Part shown: piece by piece, positions 1 to 6,266 of the stretch
Layout of the letters: the number at the start of each line of letters is the position of its first letter
How positions within the stretch are numbered: position 1 is the first letter of the stretch
Assembly (NCBI GenBank): GCA_034408685.1
Contig: JAWXCP010000195.1
Span: 1-8,495, forward strand
Direction: 5' to 3'
Length of the DNA: 8,495 nucleotides
From: JANXVY01 sp034408685
Lineage (GTDB): Bacteria > Pseudomonadota > Alphaproteobacteria > Rhizobiales > Hyphomicrobiaceae
The notes under the pieces: generated by a model
The model's database searches: none
The model's input: only the letters and a program-made list of their open reading frames with translations
What the model was told of the DNA's origin: nothing
Translations under genes and position numbers: made by a program

Positions 1-1284
1 CACAGGGCGCATGGCACCGAAGAATTGCAAATCCACCTGCCTGTCCTGTTGAACCCCGTGATGACCTCGACCGGCCACGCCGCCCCCGAGGTTGAACATG
101 CCACCCGCATCGCTGCCCGCACCACCCGCGCCTGGGGCCGGTTCCGGCAGGCGGCGGTGTCGTCCTTTGCCTTTGTCGAGGCGGCGGGACCGGCCTATAG
201 CTGGAAACTGGTGCGCAGCGCGCTTGCGTTGCCACCCGGTCACCAGCCCCCCGAACCCGCGCCGCGCATCGAGGGCGGACTGAGCGCCGAGGCCAAGGCC
301 GCGACCGGGGCTGCCGTGCTGAAGGCGATGAGCATGACCACGAACCACGCGCGGCTTGTCCTGCTGCTGGGTCATGGCGGGCAAACCACCAACAACCCGC
401 ATGAAAGCGCGTATCACTGCGGCGCTTGTGCGGGGCAGACCGGCGAGGTATCGGCGCGTCTGCTGGCCCAATTGCTGAACGACCCCGAAACGCGGGCAGG
501 TCTGCCTGCGCAAGGGATCATACTGGCAGAGGACACGGTCTTTCTGGCAGGCCTCCACGACACGACAACAGACCGGATCGTCCTGTTTTGCGACGACGCA
601 GCACCGGCACACACCGCCGACATTGCAAAGGCCGAAAACTGGCTTGCCCGCGCTGGAGGCCTCGCGCGCACCGAACGCGCGCTGCGTTTGCCGGGAGCCA
701 CGGCAAGGTCGATCGGCCACCGGGCGCTAAACTGGGCCGAGGTGCGGCCCGAATGGGGGCTGGCCGGTTGCGCCGCCTTTATCGCCGCCCCGCGCCCAGC
801 CACAGCCGGCGCCGATCTTGCAGGCCGCGCGTTCCTGCACAACTATGACTGGCGTGCCGACGCGGGCTTTGGCACGCTGGAACTGATCCTGACCGCACCT
901 GTGGTAGTGGCGAGCTGGATCAGCCTTCAGTACTATGGATCATCCGTCGCGCCCGAGGCGTTCGGCGGCGGCAACAAGCTGATCCACAACGTCGTGGGCG
1001 GCATCGGGGTGGTTCAAGGCAACGGTGGCAAGCTGCGTCCCGGTCTGCCTTGGCAAACCGTTCACGACGGTGCGCAACTGGCGCATGAGCCGTTGCGGCT
1101 GTCGGTGCTGGTCGAAGCCCCGCGCGAGGCGATCATAGACGTGCTGGCCCGTCATGCCGGGGTGCGCGCGCTGTTCGACAATGGCTGGCTGCATCTCTTC
1201 GTCCTGCAACAGGGTCAGATCGCGGCCCGCTACCGGCCCGGTTTAGTCTGGGATGACAAGGAATATCAGCGCCGTGCAGCATGA
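1..1284 (+). CDS. dabA: DabA-like inorganic carbon transporter subunit (DUF2309), C-terminal part, 5' end outside window
   Basis: This is the C-terminal half of a DUF2309/UPF0753 protein. In the characterised family DabA pairs with a NuoL-like membrane protein, DabB, and traps CO2 as bicarbonate through a beta-carbonic-anhydrase-like zinc site. The frame is open from base 1, so the TTG at 25 is only an internal Leu codon and the gene starts upstream. Counting from that TTG, the motif LLLGHGG places a His at residue 117 (373-375) and YHCGACAG places a Cys at 132 (418-420). The 15-residue gap equals that of the known zinc ligands H524 and C539 of Halothiobacillus DabA. The other ligand pair (CxD) should lie about 50 residues upstream, beyond the window. 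The family-typical segment WGRFRQAAVSSFAFVEAAG and the C-terminal HDGAQLAHEPLRLSVLVEAP are present. The stop overlaps the next start (ATGA), indicating coupling. dabB is expected upstream but cannot be seen. Confidence 0.93.
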   Translation, partial: HRAHGTEELQIHLPVLLNPVMTSTGHAAPEVEHATRIAARTTRAWGRFRQAAVSSFAFVEAAGPAYSWKLVRSALALPPGHQPPEPAPRIEGGLSAEAKAATGAAVLKAMSMTTNHARLVLLLGHGGQTTNNPHESAYHCGACAGQTGEVSARLLAQLLNDPETRAGLPAQGIILAEDTVFLAGLHDTTTDRIVLFCDDAAPAHTADIAKAENWLARAGGLARTERALRLPGATARSIGHRALNWAEVRPEWGLAGCAAFIAAPRPATAGADLAGRAFLHNYDWRADAGFGTLELILTAPVVVASWISLQYYGSSVAPEAFGGGNKLIHNVVGGIGVVQGNGGKLRPGLPWQTVHDGAQLAHEPLRLSVLVEAPREAIIDVLARHAGVRALFDNGWLHLFVLQQGQIAARYRPGLVWDDKEYQRRAA

Positions 1285-2120
1285 CACTGCCTGAACGCGC
1301 AGCCCTTGGCACAATGCACGGCAAAGCGGCGGCAATCGCGCCGCCGCTGGCCCGTCTCGGCGTCACGCTGGTCGTGCCCGACGGGCTGGACACCGACCGC
1401 TTCGGCACCTTCACCGCCGAGGTCCCGCGCGAAGGCACGATGGACGATGCCGCCCGAGCCAAGGCACGTGCCGCCATCCTGATCACCGGCCTGCCGGTCG
1501 GCCTCGCCAGCGAAGGGGCTTACGGCGCACATCCGTTCATCCCCTTTCTGCCCATCGGCCGCGAAGTGCTGCTGTGGCGGAACGAGGAAACGGGGCACGA
1601 AGTGATCGAAAGGCTGACCGATGACGCCCCGTGCTTCGATCACATGACCGTGGTGTCCGCCGACGAGGCGCCCCCCTTTCTGGCGCGCATCGGCTTTCCC
1701 CGGACAGCCGTCATCGTGGCTCCGGCGGGCCAGGGTGCGGCACCTCTGGCCAAGGGTTTGCAGGACCGTGGCGCGGTCGATGCCGCAATTCGTCGCGCAA
1801 GCCAACTGTCGGGGCAGGGGGGAGTTTTTCTGCAAACCGACATGCGCGCCCACCTGAACCCACGCCGGATGGAGACGATCGCCCGTCTGGCCGAACGCCT
1901 CGCCGCGCGGCTGGGGACGGCGTGCCCGGCCTGTGCAGCGCCGGGATGGGGGCTGTTGCGAGTGGAAACCGGCCTGCCATGCGCCTGGTGTCACGGTCCG
2001 ACGCTGCTGGTCAAGGCCGAGATCCACGGCTGTACGCTGTGTGGACATGAGGTTGTTCAACCCCGCGTCAACGGACCGAGCGTGGCCGATCCAGACCAAT
2101 GTCCGGGCTGCAACCCATGA
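1281..2120 (+). CDS. DUF6671-type protein with four C-terminal CxxC motifs
   Basis: This 279-residue protein starts on the ATG that overlaps the dabA stop codon (ATGA). No strong Shine-Dalgarno sequence precedes it, so translation is probably coupled to dabA. There is no signal peptide or membrane segment, which suggests a cytoplasmic protein. Residues 1-205 form an alpha/beta region with an early TMHGK segment, a Gly/Pro-rich AYGAHPFIPFLPIGRE stretch near 80-95, and a conserved-looking QTDMRAHLNPRRM near 185-197. The C-terminus holds four CxxC pairs at 215/218, 234/237, 251/254 and 274/277, enough for two zinc ribbons. I recall this layout as DUF6671, a family without a known function; the assignment is from memory. 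The operon position implies a role connected with DabA, perhaps in zinc supply, assembly or regulation, but that is inference. Composition matches dabA, so the pair probably travelled together. Confidence 0.85.
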   Translation: MTLPERAALGTMHGKAAAIAPPLARLGVTLVVPDGLDTDRFGTFTAEVPREGTMDDAARAKARAAILITGLPVGLASEGAYGAHPFIPFLPIGREVLLWRNEETGHEVIERLTDDAPCFDHMTVVSADEAPPFLARIGFPRTAVIVAPAGQGAAPLAKGLQDRGAVDAAIRRASQLSGQGGVFLQTDMRAHLNPRRMETIARLAERLAARLGTACPACAAPGWGLLRVETGLPCAWCHGPTLLVKAEIHGCTLCGHEVVQPRVNGPSVADPDQCPGCNP

Positions 2121-2330
2121 TCGCAGAGGAAAGTGAAAATTAAAGCGACCTAAAAAACGTTGCACGTTGTCCGGTCCCCTCTGCCACTTTCAGGAAAATG
2201 TATCCGTCCGGCTGTGGCCAGATTTTCATTTTGTCTTGGTGGGATTGATCATTCAAACGCAAGCCGCCTCTGGCGAGAACGCCGACCTTTACTGGAAGCG
2301 GCCCCCACTTTTCAGGGGGACTTGCAAAAC

Positions 2331-2348
2331 GTTGACTCAGCGTTGACT
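2331..2348 (+). repeat. Direct repeat GTTGACT x2 with 11-bp period
   Basis: GTTGACT occurs at 2331-2337 and again at 2342-2348, separated by CAGC, one helical turn apart. The second copy contains TTGACT, a reasonable -35 box, with TATACA at 2364-2369 as a poor -10 (15-bp spacing, shorter than ideal). It could be a binding site for a dimeric regulator, a weak promoter, or a chance duplication inside mobile-element debris. Confidence 0.4.
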
Positions 2349-2415
2349 AGTTTTCTAGCGGTCTATACACAACTGTTTTTGTCGGGTTCTAACCATTTGT
2401 TTTGTTTAGAGAATG

Positions 2416-2437
2416 TGGTTGCGGGGGCGCGCAACCA
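2416..2437. repeat. Perfect 8-bp inverted repeat (hairpin)
   Basis: TGGTTGCG at 2416-2423 pairs with CGCAACCA at 2430-2437 across a six-base loop. No T tract follows on either strand, so it is not a standard intrinsic terminator. It lies directly downstream of the minus-strand operon and next to a second hairpin. Confidence 0.6.
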
Positions 2438-2441
2438 ACGC

Positions 2442-2468
2442 AAACCTACCTGAAATGTGCGTAGGTTT
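2442..2468. repeat. Perfect 8-bp inverted repeat at the end of the small exported ORF
   Basis: AAACCTAC at 2442-2449 pairs with GTAGGTTT at 2461-2468 across 11 bases. On the minus strand it begins within the stop codon of the small exported ORF. Together with the hairpin at 2416-2437 it may stabilise or end the operon transcript, although no U run follows. Confidence 0.55.
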
Positions 2469-2628
2469 ACCACCGTCGCTTTTTTCCATAGCCAAGCCCA
2501 TAATCGACTTTTGTGGTGCGGCTCATGTCGCCGTGCAGAGTGAACGGGGTTTGCGCCCACGCCGTAGCCATGCTCGCCAGCAGGGCCAAGGCAGCAGCGT
2601 AGTCGCGCACGCATGTTGTGGCAGGCAT
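2467..2628 (-). CDS. Small exported protein, 53 residues, unrecognised
   Basis: This short frame lies 40 bp after the anti-sigma gene on the same strand. Its ATG follows a clear AGGAG about seven bases upstream, a better ribosome binding site than many longer genes here have. Residues 1-25 look like a Sec signal peptide: Arg and Asp near the N-terminus, a hydrophobic core AAALALLASMA, and a likely cut after ATAWA before QTPF. The mature part would be about 28 residues, beginning QTPFTLHGDMSRTTKVDYG and ending with the basic KKRRW. I do not recognise a family. It could be a complete small periplasmic protein controlled by the sigma factor, or the 5' stub of a longer exported protein cut off by the scar at 2121-2466. 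The abrupt shift to a basic tail just before the stop makes the stub reading fair. Confidence 0.6.
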   Translation of the reverse strand: MPATTCVRDYAAALALLASMATAWAQTPFTLHGDMSRTTKVDYGLGYGKKRRW

Positions 2629-2668
2629 AATGAACTCCTATTGCATGAGGTCAATTGGGACGCGCACG

Positions 2669-3436
2669 TTAGCGGTAGGTTGTGCGCACCATTTCGGCGG
2701 CGTTGGCAACGATGGCAGAGCCTGCTTGGCCGGTGACGGCGTAGCCGAGGCGGCCGTCGAACCAGTAATACGCGATCACGTCGCCGTCCTGGCGGGAGCC
2801 GAAGGCGCTGCGGCGTCCATCAGCCAGCGTCTTGACGTAGACGGCGATGCGCTCGCCGCTCGGCTCCGCGTAGACAAACATGCCGCCGGGGCCTTCGTCG
2901 CTGGCAAGCAGGCGACCGCCCAAGAACGTCAGACCGAGGCGTGACAGGTCCGGAATCGCGATATCCTGCCCGAGGTGACCGGCGATGCGATTGACCAGCA
3001 TGACCCGCTTCGTCCCATCGATCTCGACAGCGCCGTCCGGACTCTTCGCGAACACCCGGTATGCCGACATGGCGTCGGTCATGGGCGCCCGCGCTGTCGG
3101 TCCAGCGTCTTGCCAGCGCAGGCTGGAACCTATCGCCGCGCCGAAGACCACAAGCACAACACCGGCTGCAATCTGCTTCAACCGATGGATCGCCGTTGTT
3201 CTGAGGGCGCGTCGGATCTCCGTCATCCGCAAACGTATAGGCACGGGAGATGAAAATGCCGCGCCCGCGTCGCGACGCAATGCGGCGATGTCCGATCCGT
3301 AGGCGTCTATCCGCCGTCGGACCTCAGGATTCGCGGCCAAATAGGCCTCTACCTCGCGGCGCCGGTCAGGATCGAGTTGCTCGTCGACATACGCGTGCAG
3401 GTCGTCTTCGCCAATCGGGCCTACATTGCCGCTCAT
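2669..3436 (-). CDS. Membrane-anchored anti-sigma factor, partner of the adjacent ECF sigma factor
   Basis: A 255-residue protein whose ATG overlaps the sigma factor stop (ATGA), preceded by GGAGAG. Residues about 10-60 form the N-terminal sigma-binding helices. The segment EDDLHAYVDEQLDPDRRREVEAYLAAN is typical of anti-sigma domains of the ZAS/RsrA-like superfamily. A His is present at 14, but the CxxC that would complete the zinc-binding H-x3-C-x2-C motif is absent, so this is a zinc-less version. One transmembrane helix runs at about 88-106 (AAGVVLVVFGAAIGSS), and the remaining 150 residues should be periplasmic. By family logic it holds the sigma factor at the membrane and releases it on an envelope signal. 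Overlap with the sigma gene and shared strand support the pairing. The signal is not known; the neighbours suggest metals or oxidative stress. Confidence 0.9.
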   Translation of the reverse strand: MSGNVGPIGEDDLHAYVDEQLDPDRRREVEAYLAANPEVRRRIDAYGSDIAALRRDAGAAFSSPVPIRLRMTEIRRALRTTAIHRLKQIAAGVVLVVFGAAIGSSLRWQDAGPTARAPMTDAMSAYRVFAKSPDGAVEIDGTKRVMLVNRIAGHLGQDIAIPDLSRLGLTFLGGRLLASDEGPGGMFVYAEPSGERIAVYVKTLADGRRSAFGSRQDGDVIAYYWFDGRLGYAVTGQAGSAIVANAAEMVRTTYR

Positions 3437-3948
3437 TTCACTCTCCTCAGATGAACTGCGGCGGGAGCGTCCAACATGTCTCTCAACCTTTCACGACCAC
3501 GACTGAGCCGCGACATCACTGTGCCGACCGGAATACCGACAACGCCGCTCACTTGGTCATAGGTCAGCCCCTCGACCGCCACGAGTTCCAGCACGACGCG
3601 CTGGTGTTCCGGTAGTCGCATCATTGCATCGAGCGTCGTGCGCAATGCGATGCGATCATCAGGTTGTCCGATGGCGACCGGATGCTCGCGGTCGGAGTCG
3701 GATGGCATCTCGACTTCATCCATCCGCGCTTTGCGAAAGCCCGCTCGAAACGCATTGTACAAGATCTGAAACAGCCAGGGACGCACGCTGCCGGATTGGC
3801 GCAATTGCGTCCATCTCGACACGGCCTTCAACAGAGCTTCCTGCACGAGGTCATCGGCCTGATCTCGATCGCGGGTCAGAGACCACGCGAACCGGCGCAG
3901 CGCCGGGATGTGCCGCTCCAGTTCGCTGTCGCTAACGCGAGAGAACAC
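3433..3948 (-). CDS. ECF-type RNA polymerase sigma factor (sigma-70 family)
   Basis: This 171-residue protein has the two-domain ECF layout. Sigma-2 spans about 14-76, with the core-binding motif DDLVQEALLKA at 33-43 and RPWLFQILYNAFR at 56-68. Sigma-4 spans about 108-160, with the helix-turn-helix TYDQVSGVVGIPVGTVMSRLSRGRERL at 129-155 that reads the -35 element. Sigma-1.1 and sigma-3 are absent, as expected. The start is GTG at 3948, three bases after the DUF305 stop, with GGAG eight bases upstream; the next Met is at residue 75, too late. It overlaps the anti-sigma gene by four bases. It probably transcribes its own operon from the element near 5797-5824, which is inference. The sigma/anti-sigma pair comes after the effector genes, not before them. 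Confidence 0.95.
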   Translation of the reverse strand: MFSRVSDSELERHIPALRRFAWSLTRDRDQADDLVQEALLKAVSRWTQLRQSGSVRPWLFQILYNAFRAGFRKARMDEVEMPSDSDREHPVAIGQPDDRIALRTTLDAMMRLPEHQRVVLELVAVEGLTYDQVSGVVGIPVGTVMSRLSRGRERLRDMLDAPAAVHLRRVK

Positions 3949-3951
3949 GCT

Positions 3952-4359
3952 TTATGCTCCCCGGTTGCCTGTCAGGGACGGATACTCCGGCTCGGATCGC
4001 CTCAAGGCTAGCAGCCGACCTCGCATCCCCTCTATCTCCGAGATTTGCCCCGCCAGGATCTTCTCGGCGATCTCGCGCACCAGCGGATCGCGCCCGGCGC
4101 GCAGCACCAGCCGCGCCATATCGACGGCGCCGACATGATGCGGGATCATCATGGCGAGAAAATCGATGTCCGCATTGCCCGAAGGCGGCGCGGCGTGCAT
4201 GTCGTGCATCATCGTCGCCATGCCCGCATGCATATCGGCGGTGAACTGCTCATATCCTTGCGGAGGAGCGGGATGCTTCGGCGATGCTCCGTGATCGTGA
4301 TGCCTGGCGTGACCGCCGCCTGGCGAGCCATGATCGGCGTCATTGGGTGAACACGTCAT
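3952..4359 (-). CDS. DUF305 protein, His/Met-rich, probable metal-binding
   Basis: A 135-residue protein with the DUF305 hallmark MIPHHVGAVDMA at 71-82 and the Met/His-rich MHAGMATMMHDMHA at 43-56. DUF305 proteins are small helical bundles related to ferritin-like folds; some, such as cyanobacterial CopM, bind copper in the periplasm. Residues 10-30 add a second His cluster (HARHHDHG). The start has a clean GGAGGT six bases upstream and lies 23 bp after the propeller stop, so the two genes are co-transcribed. Unlike most family members it shows no signal peptide or lipobox: the N-terminus MTCSPNDADHGS is hydrophilic. It may therefore be cytoplasmic or have lost its export signal. Copper or another soft metal is the best guess for its ligand. 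Confidence 0.88.
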   Translation of the reverse strand: MTCSPNDADHGSPGGGHARHHDHGASPKHPAPPQGYEQFTADMHAGMATMMHDMHAAPPSGNADIDFLAMMIPHHVGAVDMARLVLRAGRDPLVREIAEKILAGQISEIEGMRGRLLALRRSEPEYPSLTGNRGA

Positions 4360-4382
4360 GTCCGACCTCCGTTCTGGTTCAC

Positions 4383-5765
4383 TCAGGCCGTCGCGCTCGG
4401 TGCGCCAGGCCGCACATAAACAAGGTTGATCGACTTCTTGTTGCGCAGCTTACCTGACGGAAAGTCGCAGGTTCCCAGGGGAATCTGCTTGATGAACCGC
4501 GGCGCCATCGGATCGGTCACATCGAACACAGTGCAGACGGTTTGGCCAGCATTCGGCGTGTTCGGCATTTCGTCCAGCTCATGTGCGACGTAGAGCTTGC
4601 TGTTGGACGGGTCGGTCCAGATACCATGCGCCTCGCGGCCACGACTGGCAAATGCGCCAATGACCTTGCGCTGGCCCGCCGGGGCCGAGCGGTCGATGAT
4701 CGCAATCTTGCTCGATGCGACGCCATCGGGGCCGCCGTCATCGACGCGTGCGAACGTCGCATAAGCGACGCTGCCTTTGGCGTTGCTGACGAACTCGACG
4801 TGGTTCGGACGTGCGCGCTCGCCAAGGGGCAGCGTATCCACCAGCCCATGCTCGCCCGATGCATCGAAGACCGAAACGGTGTCGGCGAGCTTCTGCGAGA
4901 CCCACATTTCGCGGCCGTCCGGCGTCAGCTTCAGGAATGGCGCGAAGCCGAACTTGTCCTGCGCTGCGGTGTCGATGGTTGCCTTGCGCTCCGCCGTCGA
5001 CAAGCCCTCGGAGTTATAGCTCACGCGGAAGACATCCATCCGCGGCGTCTTCTGTGAAATGATGAAGGCAAGATCGCCCTTGGCGCTGAACCAGACCATC
5101 GCTGGGCCAGGCATGGTTGGCACGAAGGCGCGGATCGACGCGCCACGCGGGACCGTCCCCAGCAATTCAGCTTTGGCTTTCTGGACATCAATGACAGCGA
5201 GCCGGTTTTCGCCACGCAGCGCCACCCAGATCTCGCGACCGTTGCGGGTGAATGTCGGTTCGTGGGGTTCGCGGCCAATCAGAAGGCCGGAGGTCAAAAG
5301 CTCCGGGTTGGTGGTTGGACCGGCCTGCGGATTGGCGGTGTTGCCGATGACTTTGAGGCTCGTGGCATCGATCAGATAAAGGTTGCTTGTGCCGCGCCCG
5401 GCCGTTGCGAAAATGCGGCTATCCGGCGAGGGCGCGCAGCCGTGGACCGAGATCGCGCCATGATAAAGCGGCTTCTGGATCATATCGGCATGGGTGGGCA
5501 TGACGCCGCCCGTCACGAAGCGGAATGGAGGGCGGGCATCCTCGTCGAAGCTCGTAAGATTGATGGTCGCCATGACCTCATCCTTGACCGGGTCGATGAC
5601 GCTGAGAGTGTTTGAATCCTCGTTCGTCAAAAAGACGCGGTCTCCGGCCATTGGCCCCGCTGCGAGTGTTTGAGCGAATGATGGCATGGCCATCGCTGCA
5701 ACCGAAGCCGCGGCCCCGACCAGGACCTCGCGGCGGTTCAAATGGTTCGACGGTTCCGACGGCAT
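4383..5765 (-). CDS. Tat-exported YVTN/YncE-like beta-propeller protein
   Basis: This 460-residue protein begins with a twin-arginine signal: NRREVL around R11-R12, a hydrophobic stretch GAAASVAAMAM, and a likely cut after SFA near residue 31. The rest consists of repeated YVTN-type blades, each of the form 'Val/Phe, N/D, S/N, Val-Asp'. Recognisable units are VFLTNEDSNTLSVID at 44-58, IFATAGRGTSNLYLID, IWVALRGENRLAVID, MWVSQKLADTVSVFD and LYVAHELDE near the C-terminus. About seven blades would fit the length. No heme-binding CxxCH is present; isolated Cys residues occur in HGCAPSP and GTCDFPSG. Relatives are periplasmic and of mostly unknown activity. A Tat route hints that it folds or takes up a cofactor before export. 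GGAG lies eight bases before the ATG. It is the first gene of the sigma operon and so is probably one of its main effectors. Confidence 0.88.
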   Translation of the reverse strand: MPSEPSNHLNRREVLVGAAASVAAMAMPSFAQTLAAGPMAGDRVFLTNEDSNTLSVIDPVKDEVMATINLTSFDEDARPPFRFVTGGVMPTHADMIQKPLYHGAISVHGCAPSPDSRIFATAGRGTSNLYLIDATSLKVIGNTANPQAGPTTNPELLTSGLLIGREPHEPTFTRNGREIWVALRGENRLAVIDVQKAKAELLGTVPRGASIRAFVPTMPGPAMVWFSAKGDLAFIISQKTPRMDVFRVSYNSEGLSTAERKATIDTAAQDKFGFAPFLKLTPDGREMWVSQKLADTVSVFDASGEHGLVDTLPLGERARPNHVEFVSNAKGSVAYATFARVDDGGPDGVASSKIAIIDRSAPAGQRKVIGAFASRGREAHGIWTDPSNSKLYVAHELDEMPNTPNAGQTVCTVFDVTDPMAPRFIKQIPLGTCDFPSGKLRNKKSINLVYVRPGAPSATA

Positions 5766-5796
5766 GAGCGCATCTCCAATAGCTGAGTCCTGTCTG

Positions 5797-5824
5797 TGAG
5801 ATGCGGTCGGAGGCGTTCTATTCC
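5797..5824 (-). promoter_or_regulatory. Candidate ECF-type promoter of the propeller/sigma operon
   Basis: On the minus strand GGAATAG (5824-5818) is followed after 16 bases by TCTCA (5801-5797). This resembles RpoE-class promoters (GGAACTT, 16 bp, TCTGA) in sequence and exact spacing. A start six to eight bases past the -10 would give a leader of about 25 bases before the ATG at 5765, leaving room for the GGAG site. Autoregulation by the operon's own sigma factor would be normal for ECF systems. The match is partial. Confidence 0.4.
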
Positions 5825-6077
5825 GAACAAAGTTAAGCGATCACGGAATGGTGATGTCGCTAGGATGTATGGCCAATGTCCTGTCAGCTTCTGGCGCGAG
5901 AAACTTCGGCGACACAGGCCCGTCGCAGAAGTATGCCGCATCCTGCGATATCTTTGTCGGCGCCTGGAGAGCCAAGCTCGGAACACAAGTATCGCTGATC
6001 ACTCGAAAGCGGTATGGTCTTCGTCTTGAAGCTAAAATCTCGAATCTCAGGTCTCAACCCTGAAATAGAGAAAAGCC
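5825..6077. other. Spacer with no recognised gene
   Basis: Several short frames are open on both strands here, but none has a convincing start, coding pattern or family signature. I see no tRNA, terminator or strong repeat. The stretch lies between the operon promoter and the recombinase fragment and may hold the true edge of the conjugative-element debris. Confidence 0.5.
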
Positions 6078-6266
6078 ATGAGTACCTGTCACAGCCTGAA
6101 CACTACTCGTGCAACACGCCGACAGAACAAAGGAAAACCAGTTGGCCCCAAGCCGCCCCTTCAACCGAGACACATCTGATCCATCCGGACGCGGTCGCAG
6201 CTCTATCGTCGCGTTGGAGATCTTGCGCTGTTCAACCTCGCGATCGATAGCGAGCATCGTGGCTGC
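6078..6266 (+). pseudogene. Tyrosine recombinase/integrase, 5' fragment with in-frame stop
   Basis: Read from ATG 6078 this frame gives a basic start (TTRATRRQNKGK), then GPKPPLQPRHI, a TGA at 6177-6179, and then SIRTRSQLYRRVGDLALF followed by NLAIDSEHRGC. This is the N-terminal region of a small phage-type integrase family that I recall as GPKPPL-x-P-x4-W-x-IR, then RDLALFNLAIDS and RGCD. The TGA falls where these proteins have Trp (TGG to TGA). Similarity ends at about 6266, where the frame runs into the antisense of the relaxase fragment. The catalytic Arg/His/Tyr domain is missing. The gene is doubly inactivated, by truncation and by a nonsense codon. Weak purine-rich sequence (GAGAAAAGCC) precedes the start. 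Confidence 0.75.

Larger units (their letters stand above)
2121..2466. other. Gene-free spacer with possible mobile-element debris
   Basis: I find no credible gene between the DUF6671 stop and the end of the minus-strand operon. The stretch is clearly less GC-rich than dabA and contains a GTTGACT tandem repeat, two tight hairpins and a Pro-codon-rich segment around 2290-2325 (GCCCCCACTTTTC) of the sort found in the noncoding ends of IS21-family elements. No transposase fragment could be read in any frame, and no terminator with a U tract follows dabA-DUF6671. It separates two operons of different character, so an insertion or recombination scar is a reasonable but unproven reading. Confidence 0.4.

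Noticed and set aside
25..27. TTG as the start of the DabA gene
   Set aside because: The frame is open to base 1, and the family needs several hundred more N-terminal residues including the CxD zinc ligands.
1266..2165. Long minus-strand frame (299 codons) opposite the DUF6671 gene
   Set aside because: Antisense shadow of a GC-rich gene with strong family-like content on the plus strand; no motif of its own.
2160..2453. Plus-strand 97-codon frame after the dab operon
   Set aside because: No ribosome binding site or domain; spans repeats and hairpins typical of noncoding DNA.
5796..6029. Plus-strand frames upstream of the integrase fragment
   Set aside because: Arg-rich, no start signal, no recognisable family; the first of them also overlaps the probable operon promoter.
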